Source: Ferruginibacter sp. (GTDB lineage: Bacteria; Bacteroidota; Bacteroidia; Chitinophagales; Chitinophagaceae). From it: 64,000 nucleotides of DNA. Each line of letters begins with the position of its first letter. The stretch's first letter is position 1. The notes under the pieces are model-generated. The model saw nothing but the letters and a program-made list of their open reading frames with translations. It searched no databases and was not told where the DNA came from. The stretch spans positions 62,001 to 126,000 of the forward strand of contig JAHBTN010000007.1 of the NCBI GenBank assembly GCA_019638575.1. Reading direction: 5' to 3'. Of the stretch, positions 9,161 to 16,077 are shown in pieces. A program made the position numbers and the translations under genes.

Positions 9161-9749
9161 AGGTTTCTAACTTGTTCTTAATTTGCTCCAGTGTATCATT
9201 ATTGACTAACGCTTTTATAATTCGCTTTACTTCATATTGATTGTTATCCTTATTAACCGGATCTTCACGGGTAAGTTTTAAAATACCGATGTTTTGTAAA
9301 CTGTTTATCGGTTTGGCCAACTCACGCCAAAGCTTGCTTCTATTGGTTTGCTCTTTATAAAAAAATTCAATCCGTTCCTTAATTTCCTTTTGGGTAAGGA
9401 ATAATTTAGTACCCTCACTTTTAATATCAAATTCTTCCAGCATCTCTCTGAGTATTACGCAAAGCAGAGTGGTTTCATAATTCATCGTTTGCTTACGCAT
9501 TAATCTCGGCAAGGGGTTGTCGTCATTCTCGTCACTTTCAGGTTGCAGAATTCTTGCAAACCCGTCCACTTCATTTATTAATAACTCAATACCAATTTTA
9601 CCGAAATAATCCTGTATTGCAGATTGCCATGCCTGTAAGTCACGCCAAACATTTTTTTCCTCTGCATACACCGGGCCCTGTAATAATTTTATTATCACAT
9701 GGGCATAAATGGCTCTTGATATATTTTCTTCCATTTTAAAATCAGTCAT
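9144..9749 (-). CDS. jetB: Wadjet protein JetB, MukE-like (DUF4194)
   Basis: The 201-residue protein carries the DUF4194 pattern: LLQGPVYAEEKNVWRDLQAW near residues 22-41, then YFGKIGIELLINEVDGFARI, followed by the ETTLLCVILREMLEEF helix and a winged-helix-like part. This is the MukE-like kleisin partner of Wadjet complexes. It overlaps jetA by 8 bp upstream and jetC by 17 bp downstream, as expected for subunits made in fixed proportion. Confidence 0.92.
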   Translation of the reverse strand: MTDFKMEENISRAIYAHVIIKLLQGPVYAEEKNVWRDLQAWQSAIQDYFGKIGIELLINEVDGFARILQPESDENDDNPLPRLMRKQTMNYETTLLCVILREMLEEFDIKSEGTKLFLTQKEIKERIEFFYKEQTNRSKLWRELAKPINSLQNIGILKLTREDPVNKDNNQYEVKRIIKALVNNDTLEQIKNKLETYVNTI

Positions 9750-11208
9750 TGGGTTTTGTGTATATAATCATCGGAACATTTACCTTTCTCTGGTCAATCC
9801 AGATAGGGTCGGGTGTTTCCTCCAAAATAATATGATGATTGCTGCTGCTTGCTATAGAAAAGTAACCTACCAATTCGCTTAACCCGTTTTCCAATCCATA
9901 GTTATCAGTTATCTCCTTTAATGTCACCTGTGTCTTGCCCTCAAGCATCATATCAATCCGTTGTATCAGTTTCTTTTTATCTATTGTAAATTGGTCAAAA
10001 AGTGATTTGAAATCAACATCGTCAGATATAGCTCCTCCAATACCATCCGGGAAAAGTATTTCCAATGAATCTTCTTTGCCATCATTTAGTTCCCACCTGT
10101 CTATCAGATTTAGGTAAGGCTCATCTTCAATAACAAGAAAATCATCTTCTTTTAGCCTGGTCTCAGCCAGGTTGTAAGCCATCTTCCTTATTTCACCAAT
10201 GAGTTCAATTGCTCTCCGCCTTTCCAGCATATTTTTTTCCGAAAGAACCCGGCTTATCTTTTCACTGAGCTTACGGTTGGCGTCAATCACTTTTTTACCG
10301 GAAGCATGCAGGTATCTCTTTAAGTTCTTTAGAAACCTGTCATTCCCGTAATCAATATCCCTCGCTTTTAAAAGCTGATATAATTGGTCTGTAAGCTGAC
10401 TAAACTCCTGCTGTTTCTTTTCATCCATCAGGAACTCCCAAAATGCTTTAAAACTCTTTCCCTGATCCTTACCTTCAATTTCATCCAGGGCATCTAAAGC
10501 ATATACAAGCAAAGAACCTTTTGCAATATCCTTTTCGGCATATTTCCGTTGAATATCTTTTCGAATCTGTTCAAAATTTTGTTCCACTTCGGTAAAGTCG
10601 CTTAACAATTCCCTGGCAATTTTATTCAGATCATAAAACCTTTCTTTTATTTCTGTATCATCAAAGATCACCGGGTTTTTACCCTTCTCCAATAAATTAA
10701 TTTCATTTTCTATTTCCCATTTTTTCTTTTTCAGTTCCTGAATTCTCAATTCCTTATTCTCTGAGCTTTGTTCAATCATTTCCTGTAGTTTAAAGAATAT
10801 ATCTTTAAAGCGGCTGTTTGTCCCAACAAACTCTCTTTGTTGCAGGTCATCAATCCATTTCATTACTTTTTGTGTATCACTGGTAAGTTCATGTAAGTCT
10901 TCACCCTCATCATTAGGGTACTTTCTCAAAAAACCTTCATTGCTCCATTTATCAATATACTGGGCGGCTTTAAGGGAGTGATCGTCAAATAGTGAACTGG
11001 CATCCAGTTCCTCGTCCTTTTCTTCGTATTCCCAATCTTCCATATAACCTTCAAGTTTGTTCCTGAGTTCGGTATTGGTAATAGTGGTAAGATGTGCTTC
11101 CTTAAATACCTTATAAAAAAAAGATAGTATAAAAGGAGCATTCTTGCGCCTTAAAAGAATTAGGGGCTTTGCTGTTTTAAATTGAAGTGATAGTTCGTCA
11201 AATGTCAT
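9742..11208 (-). CDS. jetA: Wadjet protein JetA, MukF-like kleisin (DUF3375)
   Basis: The 488-residue protein begins with the DUF3375 signature (LILLRRKNAPFILSFFYKVF at about 16-35, an N-terminal winged helix), continues with charged coiled-coil segments between about 150 and 240, and ends in a basic, beta-rich winged helix with HIILEETPDPIWIDQRKV. In Wadjet JetA is the MukF-like kleisin that bridges the JetC heads. It is the first gene of jetABCD; 64 bp separate it from the stop of the ApeA-like gene upstream, with no terminator visible, so read-through from the upstream trio is likely. Confidence 0.92.
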   Translation of the reverse strand: MTFDELSLQFKTAKPLILLRRKNAPFILSFFYKVFKEAHLTTITNTELRNKLEGYMEDWEYEEKDEELDASSLFDDHSLKAAQYIDKWSNEGFLRKYPNDEGEDLHELTSDTQKVMKWIDDLQQREFVGTNSRFKDIFFKLQEMIEQSSENKELRIQELKKKKWEIENEINLLEKGKNPVIFDDTEIKERFYDLNKIARELLSDFTEVEQNFEQIRKDIQRKYAEKDIAKGSLLVYALDALDEIEGKDQGKSFKAFWEFLMDEKKQQEFSQLTDQLYQLLKARDIDYGNDRFLKNLKRYLHASGKKVIDANRKLSEKISRVLSEKNMLERRRAIELIGEIRKMAYNLAETRLKEDDFLVIEDEPYLNLIDRWELNDGKEDSLEILFPDGIGGAISDDVDFKSLFDQFTIDKKKLIQRIDMMLEGKTQVTLKEITDNYGLENGLSELVGYFSIASSSNHHIILEETPDPIWIDQRKVNVPMIIYTKPND

Positions 11209-11272
11209 TATCCTGAGATCTTACTTTTAAAATTAATGCAATTGCCGAAAATGAAAGAAGAAGTACTTTACT

Positions 11273-12754
11273 TTATTCTTCTCCTGCTCTTTTTGTGATA
11301 TGTTTCAACGGGCAATTGACAACGCTGTAATCTATATAATAGTCATCGTAACCTAATAATTTTAATAGTACCCTGTTAAATAAAACTTCATACACCCTGG
11401 TTAAAATAAGGTCGTCATAAGCCGTGTCATCATCCGAATAATTCCTTGAACTGTGAGCCATTTTATTTCTAAGATTTATAGCCGCTTTCTCAGCTTTCCC
11501 AACTTCAATGCCCAAAAGTGAAAAGAAGAAGGTTATTTTTTCGCTGGGCACTTTCTGGTTAGCACCTTTTATTTTATTAATCATGGCATTGCCTCCATTC
11601 AATGGCGCCAATTTATTTGTCAATGTCTCTAATTCTTCTTTAATCAGGTTTAAATATTCATTCTGAGGAATGTTTTCCATTTTAAATTTACCGGTATGCT
11701 TTAAATATTTAGCTGCTAATATTTCTATTGCATTTGCCAAAACCGGAAGGTTTGAACCAACCGGGATACTTTTTGCAATCCAATAGCGGGATAACACCTG
11801 GTTCAAACTCAATATCCCCTCCAGTTTTAAATAGACGGGCAGCAAATTATTCATCAGCCATGCAAAATTGCCCCAATCATACTGCCGGTTGAATTTAATT
11901 GGGGGCATTGAATTCCTGTTACCCTTAACGTTAACCTTGTTACTAACAGAATGTAAAATGACTTCTTTAATTTCATTGCCAGCTAAAATACTGGAACCAA
12001 TATAAGTTAATCTGTTACCCAACAGAAATGACACAAGATTATTTATGCAGTTTAGGGTTTTATAATGTGGAATTTCCGGTAATGAGGAACGAAACTCAAA
12101 GCAAATTCCTTTAATTCCATCGGGAGTAAAGTATTCAGGCACCTCGGCGATAATACATGATACTCCCGTTATGCCAACTTCAATATAGTCCCTGGATAAA
12201 GAACCACCAGTATAATTTTCGATAGAGTCATCGTATTCATCCAATCCTGCACGGAATTTTTTGCCGTGCAGTTGTAAATTTCTAAAAGTCGTTTTATCAA
12301 AATCGGCATTAATATCTGAACATAAAAACCAATCATATCTTTTAAACCTCTTGCTTTCTGTTACGTCTGTGAAATTTATTTTTATATTGCTTAATATAAG
12401 CTGGGCTTCAAAAAAATATCTATTATCCTTTACATGCCAGGAGTCAGTATGATGCCCGGTTAAAATACAATCGGAAAGTTTTATACCATTGCCATTCACT
12501 TCAACACCTGTAATGGTATCTCCCTGGATAATATTACCCTTTCCTACAAAAATATCATTGTCTAAACTTATCGGAGTATCTGTATATCCCGAAACCTTTC
12601 CCTGCAACTGGTAGTCATTATTTCGCCAGATTGTTATAATGGTATCTTCCTTAAATCCATAATGCAGCCTTTCGAATTTAATCTGGCTAATTGTTATCGG
12701 GAAGTTGATTGCTTCCCACTCAAGATGGGGTACATAGTAATTATTGTCCTTCAT
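11273..12754 (-). CDS. ApeA-like HEPN protein, probable abortive-infection RNase
   Basis: The 493-residue protein has a beta-rich N-terminal half of about 300 residues (many short I/V-rich strands, e.g. SGYTDTPISLDNDIF) and a helical C-terminal domain. The latter contains NLRNKMAHSSRNYSDDD near residues 428-445, the R-N-x-x-x-H motif of HEPN RNases, followed by a VLFNRVLLKLLGYDDYYIDY helix. This order, with the C-terminal HEPN after a sandwich-like region, is that of ApeA-type anti-phage proteins. In that family the HEPN domain cleaves RNA on infection and the N-terminal part is thought to sense or restrain. It is 64 bp downstream of the ADP-ribosyltransferase-like gene and 64 bp upstream of jetA. 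Confidence 0.7.
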   Translation of the reverse strand: MKDNNYYVPHLEWEAINFPITISQIKFERLHYGFKEDTIITIWRNNDYQLQGKVSGYTDTPISLDNDIFVGKGNIIQGDTITGVEVNGNGIKLSDCILTGHHTDSWHVKDNRYFFEAQLILSNIKINFTDVTESKRFKRYDWFLCSDINADFDKTTFRNLQLHGKKFRAGLDEYDDSIENYTGGSLSRDYIEVGITGVSCIIAEVPEYFTPDGIKGICFEFRSSLPEIPHYKTLNCINNLVSFLLGNRLTYIGSSILAGNEIKEVILHSVSNKVNVKGNRNSMPPIKFNRQYDWGNFAWLMNNLLPVYLKLEGILSLNQVLSRYWIAKSIPVGSNLPVLANAIEILAAKYLKHTGKFKMENIPQNEYLNLIKEELETLTNKLAPLNGGNAMINKIKGANQKVPSEKITFFFSLLGIEVGKAEKAAINLRNKMAHSSRNYSDDDTAYDDLILTRVYEVLFNRVLLKLLGYDDYYIDYSVVNCPLKHITKRAGEE

Positions 12755-12818
12755 TTTTGGATTAAAATTGATTTCCCTTTTTCAGACCTTACTCAAGATA
12801 CAGGAATGTTTGAAGATA

Positions 12819-13460
12819 TTATCGCTGTAAATATTTCTTATAGCTGATACAGGCTCCATCTAATATTGCAGAATACTCTACCTGGCCTGAATTAAAAAGT
12901 ACAGGTGTTGCCGGTAATACCAGCCATTCATTATCTCTTAGCGCATTTTTTAGAGAAGCCGCATATTTATCATTATTGGATAAAGTAAAAACCTTCACCA
13001 CATCAATCAAAATAATCCGGTACGCTTCAGTGAGCATGGCAAACTTTGTGAGTGAGGGAGTATAGAAACCTTCAAATACCCCAGGTTCAATTTCGTCCCA
13101 ATTAACTTTATCACTATGCAGCGTAATTATAGCAAAACCGAAATCAGCCATATCTTCCGGATATTCTGCCTGCTGTTGAACTATATCTTCTGTTATTGTC
13201 TCACTTGTACCAATTCCATAACGAAAAGCAGTAAAGAGGTTGTCGCTAAAAGAAAGGAAATGTGTGTGCCGCCAATTGATACCTATGTGCCTGTTAATTA
13301 ACTGCTGTAAAGGCACTTCATTTATTAATCTGCCTTCGCCTCCGTTAATGAGGTTGGTTTGTAACTGTCCAAAATGGATAGTCTCTTTTAGTTTCCTTGC
13401 ACCATGTTTATCAGCATCTCCACGATATAGTTCCGATGGTATCTTAAAGGCAGTATTCAT
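12819..13460 (-). CDS. Putative ADP-ribosyltransferase-fold protein
   Basis: I do not recognise this 213-residue protein as a named family, but three segments follow the R-S-E layout of arginine-type ADP-ribosyltransferases: LYRGD with R13 on the first strand, HFLSFSDNLFTAFRYG at residues 67-82 in the place of the STS motif, and NEWLVLP with E178 in the place of the catalytic glutamate strand. Heat-labile-toxin-like enzymes show the same spacing of an initial YR-D, an STS followed by an alanine helix, and a late glutamate. No secretion signal is present, so it would act in the cytoplasm. It begins 10 bp after the stop of the AbiU2-like gene, which suggests a functional pair. Modification of a host or phage target is inferred only. 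Confidence 0.5.
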   Translation of the reverse strand: MNTAFKIPSELYRGDADKHGARKLKETIHFGQLQTNLINGGEGRLINEVPLQQLINRHIGINWRHTHFLSFSDNLFTAFRYGIGTSETITEDIVQQQAEYPEDMADFGFAIITLHSDKVNWDEIEPGVFEGFYTPSLTKFAMLTEAYRIILIDVVKVFTLSNNDKYAASLKNALRDNEWLVLPATPVLFNSGQVEYSAILDGACISYKKYLQR

Positions 13461-13470
13461 AAGGCATTTT

Positions 13471-14124
13471 TCAATCTTTGAATTCGCCTTCTATCCCGTG
13501 CTCCTTTGCCAGTTTTCTCCACGGCTTTTCCCTTCGCTTCTTTTCATCGGCTAAAACATTTACAATATACTCCAGATTTTGTACCGGGGCATTTATAGGA
13601 TCGTTTACTAAAAAAGAAGTTTCGAAAACTGTAAAATATATTTCTCTTATTATTTTCTGAACCACTTCAATTAATTCCGTTGTTTTCTTTAAGGTTACGG
13701 TATTCACAACAGCTTTGCTGTTTCTGTCTTTATGGGCATAAATTTTATTTCTTTGTAAAATCAGGTTATCTATAACGTCTTTTTCATTTTCCAAATCGGT
13801 TTCCCATTGATTAATCAATCCGGGAGATATGCCTGCATCTCCAAAATGGCCATTGGCCTTCAATTTTGAGATAAATTTATGTAGCCTGTAATCTTCATTT
13901 TCTCTTGTTGAAAATAATTTGCACAATTCAATTACAATAACCCGCCAGTAAATGCTGGTGGTATAAACAAAGAAAGCATTGACTCGTTTTGTGTAAGCCC
14001 TATCGTCATCATCTTCCTCCTTGATAAGAAACCGAACCACTTTCAAAGACTCCTGTGCTAAAAAGAGAATTTCGCTGATTTCCTCTACTTCCTCTTTTAA
14101 TTCTGTTTTATTTTTTTCTTTCAT
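13471..14124 (-). CDS. AbiU2-like HEPN protein
   Basis: The 217-residue all-helical protein has the shape of HEPN proteins of the AbiU2 group: an EEISEILFLAQESL helix, a RVNAFFVYTTSIYWRVIVIE helix, and ILQRNKIYAHKDRN at about residues 122-135, an R-x5-H catalytic motif of the HEPN superfamily. A lysine-rich tail follows. HEPN proteins of this kind are RNases or their inactive partners in abortive infection and toxin-antitoxin systems. It is the first gene of a run of seven on the minus strand and follows a TAnnTTTG box by 18 bp. With the next gene only 10 bp away, it may be the restraining partner or the second effector of the ADP-ribosyltransferase-like protein. Confidence 0.65.
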   Translation of the reverse strand: MKEKNKTELKEEVEEISEILFLAQESLKVVRFLIKEEDDDDRAYTKRVNAFFVYTTSIYWRVIVIELCKLFSTRENEDYRLHKFISKLKANGHFGDAGISPGLINQWETDLENEKDVIDNLILQRNKIYAHKDRNSKAVVNTVTLKKTTELIEVVQKIIREIYFTVFETSFLVNDPINAPVQNLEYIVNVLADEKKRREKPWRKLAKEHGIEGEFKD

Positions 14125-14142
14125 TCATTCATATTTTGTGTG

Positions 14143-14150
14143 CAAAAATA
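14143..14150 (-). promoter_or_regulatory. Bacteroidota -7 promoter box for the defence operon
   Basis: On the minus strand this reads TATTTTTG, an exact TAnnTTTG match, 18 bp before the ATG of the AbiU2-like gene. A clear TTG at the -33 position is not seen at 19-21 bp spacing, so only the -7 element is supported. Confidence 0.45.
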
Positions 14151-14223
14151 CCTTTCTTTTCCTTAGAAGATAAATTACAACTTGGAATTACTAAATAAAC
14201 AAGCTTAGTTACCTATTTATTAT

Positions 14224-14301
14224 TCCCGTTAGGGATTGCAGTGGAAATCCTTCTGCAAGAAGATTGAAACGGAAAGCCCGGCCTGTAAAGGAACGGCATA
14301 C
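14224..14301 (+). ncRNA. Flavo-1-like RNA motif
   Basis: The stretch begins tcccgttagggattgcagtgg, continues with a small hairpin (cttct-gcaa-gaag), then gattgaaacggaaagcccgg and ends near aacggc. From memory this is the layout of the Flavo-1 RNA motif of Bacteroidota: CGTTAGGGATTGAAGCGG, a variable hairpin, then AGCGGAAAGCCCG. It lies alone between the defence operon promoter and a broken gene. Its function is unknown. Recognition is by remembered consensus, not by a covariance search. Confidence 0.6.
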
Positions 14302-14381
14302 TTGATTATACAAGCTCTGCCAAAATATTTTAAAGAATTTATTCAGGAAAGGAAAAAATATAGTTCGCATTCTTAGAAACT

Positions 14382-14624
14382 TTATTTTTCCCAGATAACA
14401 CTTATACTGTAGTTAAATGATTTGGCATAAAGGCAATATTCAAAAAACCTGGAATCATTTTCATCGTCATCTTTCATTTTAAACCAATCAGATTTCCAGA
14501 CATCCTGTTTAGCTTCATCACCGGCATAGGCTTTCTTCCCAGAAAATATTTCATATGCTACTGAGCCGGCTGGCGGAGGCGCATCATATTCAAACAGACT
14601 GAAGTGATAAAAATCTTCTGGCTT
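14382..14624 (-). pseudogene. Orphan 80-codon coding remnant after the HMA-like gene
   Basis: On the minus strand, in a frame different from the upstream HMA-like gene, codons are open from 14624 to a TAA at 14382-14384 and read like a real protein end (PEDFYHFSLFEYDAPPPAG, later AYEIFSGKKAYAGDEAKQDV and FFEYCLYAKSF). A stop precedes it in frame and it has no start codon. It overlaps the last 35 bp of the HMA-like frame. The simplest reading is a deletion or frameshift that joined the beginning of one gene to the end of another. I do not know the family of the remnant. Confidence 0.5.
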
Positions 14625-14919
14625 TTACCACTTCGGCATAGGATATTTTTGAGGGATCATATTTTACCTCAAAACTTGTGGAAGTTGACATTTTACCTAC
14701 CTGCTTACAACTACTTACGCCATTCATTTTCTCCACACCGGCGGCTATCATTGTCAAATCGCCGGAGCAGGTAATGCCTGATACTTTTACAGTAACAGTT
14801 GTATCGTTAGGATTTGAAGTTTTTGATTGGGGGTTAGGTGTTTGGGCACAACTAACCTGTGCAAATGTGAACGACATTGCAAACAGCAACGCCATTACAC
14901 TGAAATATTTTGATTTCAT
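14590..14919 (-). CDS. Exported heavy-metal-associated-domain-like protein, C terminus disrupted
   Basis: The 109-residue product has an N-terminal signal peptide (MKSKYFSVMALLFAMSFTFA) and a single ferredoxin-like HMA domain, TVTVKVSGITCSGDLTMIAA near residues 41-60, with only one cysteine in the metal-binding loop and a second at SSCKQVGKM. Its last dozen residues (VKARRFLSLQSV) do not look like a family end. The reading frame runs into an unrelated remnant in another frame, so the natural C terminus has been lost. It would be a periplasmic metal-binding or redox protein next to a Zn/Cd exporter. Confidence 0.55.
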   Translation of the reverse strand: MKSKYFSVMALLFAMSFTFAQVSCAQTPNPQSKTSNPNDTTVTVKVSGITCSGDLTMIAAGVEKMNGVSSCKQVGKMSTSTSFEVKYDPSKISYAEVVKARRFLSLQSV

Positions 14920-15009
14920 TGAAAATGATTTTTATGTTAATGAATGATACAATACGCTTTAGAATAAACCAAAGCATAAAAGATGCAAAGCATCAGTTAA
15001 GGAAATTCA

Positions 15010-15357
15010 TTAAACTATCTTAGGCGGTTGCCAAAAGTCAAGTGAAAGATTAGAAGGTATTTTATCGTTAGAAGGTGAAGGTTGTTCACCGAAAGATAAT
15101 TTCAGGAAAGAATATGAAGAACAGAAGTTGACTGTGTATCCTATACAAACTTTGCAAATTTCAAAAGGATTACATCCTGATTTATTTGAATTATTCTTAT
15201 TACCCGGCTTTGGGGTCTGGGAATCTTTCTCTGTAATTGGTTTACAGGTTCCTCCACAACACTCTGATTTAGTGCTTTCCGATACCATGGCTTTTATTCC
15301 TGGTTCAACGGTAAGGAATAAAATATATAAAGGAAATATGAAAGCAAATATCTTCAT
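15010..15357 (-). CDS. DUF6660-like small cysteine-rich exported protein
   Basis: The 115-residue protein has a hydrophobic N-terminal segment (MKIFAFIFPLYILFLTVEPG), a cluster of cysteines (ECCGGTCKPI and later NPFEICKVC), and ends with DFWQPPKIV. The end matches NIWQPPKIA of the gene at 30123, and both have the signal-peptide/Cys-cluster/WQPPKI layout of DUF6660 proteins found with heavy-metal efflux genes in Bacteroidota. It precedes a secreted hypothetical protein and the Zn/Cd ATPase region. A periplasmic metal-buffering role is plausible but not shown. Confidence 0.7.
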   Translation of the reverse strand: MKIFAFIFPLYILFLTVEPGIKAMVSESTKSECCGGTCKPITEKDSQTPKPGNKNNSNKSGCNPFEICKVCIGYTVNFCSSYSFLKLSFGEQPSPSNDKIPSNLSLDFWQPPKIV

Positions 15358-15482
15358 TAGAAATGTAAGTTAATCAATTTTCAGAACTCCGTATACTTAT
15401 CACAAATTGAACGCTTTTATATTATTAGTATCCACCAGTATTTGACCTCTTCTCTATTTATTCAGTTTAAGAAATAGGTTAC

Positions 15483-16058
15483 CTAGGGGGTTTTCCCGAA
15501 AAGCCAGTTAATTTTGTACATTTTAGTTGCCTCGTCAAACTCTGCTAAATCTGTGTTGTATTTAAAATATTGATCAATAAGGTTATGAAAGGAAATATCA
15601 GCAGGGAAAGCATTCTTTAAATTTTTGATTGTAAGCTTTACTATAGGAGAGCTTACACCTAAACTGAAGTAATAGTTAGTCACGTTAGTTCTACCAGTAG
15701 GCGGCTTTGAAATAATATGTTTATAGATAAGAATTTGTTCACCAGCATTCAACAATAAAAGCTCTTGCTTACCATTAAATCGAAAAACCTGATTTCTGCA
15801 ATTTATATAACCGAAAATATCCTTCTTATAAAGCCTAACAGAACTGTCTTTCAGATTAATGGAAATATAGGGTCGTAAAAAAAAGTCATTTAGCTTAATT
15901 TTAATTTTTCGCCTGTTACAATTATTATCGAATGAAATAATTTCTCTTGTAAAATCATCACTGCTTATGTAAACACCTCTTACCTGTTCTTTTTGTGCAG
16001 CAACGGTGAAAGAGGTTATGGAAAATAACAATACGATTAGTATTTTTTGATATTTCAT
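15483..16058 (-). CDS. Hypothetical exported protein
   Basis: The 191-residue protein carries a clear signal peptide (MKYQKILIVLLFSITSFTVA-AQ). The mature part is beta-rich in its first two thirds (SVRLYKKDIFGYINCRNQVF, LLLLNAGEQILIYKH) and ends in a helical section with FHNLIDQYFKYNTDL. Such proteins are common in Bacteroidota and usually unassigned. It ends 20 bp after the start region of the minus-strand Zn/Cd ATPase block, i.e. it follows the ATPase gene closely (19 bp) and may share its transcript. Confidence 0.6.
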   Translation of the reverse strand: MKYQKILIVLLFSITSFTVAAQKEQVRGVYISSDDFTREIISFDNNCNRRKIKIKLNDFFLRPYISINLKDSSVRLYKKDIFGYINCRNQVFRFNGKQELLLLNAGEQILIYKHIISKPPTGRTNVTNYYFSLGVSSPIVKLTIKNLKNAFPADISFHNLIDQYFKYNTDLAEFDEATKMYKINWLFGKTP

Positions 16059-16077
16059 TTGGAAAGGTTTATGCTTT

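Noticed and set aside
12819-13460. RES-domain NAD-degrading toxin
   Set aside because: The G-RWN-type and late Ser motifs of RES toxins are not seen; LYRGD / FLSFS / NEWL fits a general ART layout better, though not proven.
14221-14301. CRISPR-like repeat
   Set aside because: The gattgaaac wording recalls CRISPR repeats, but there is only one copy and no spacers; the two blocks fit Flavo-1 better.
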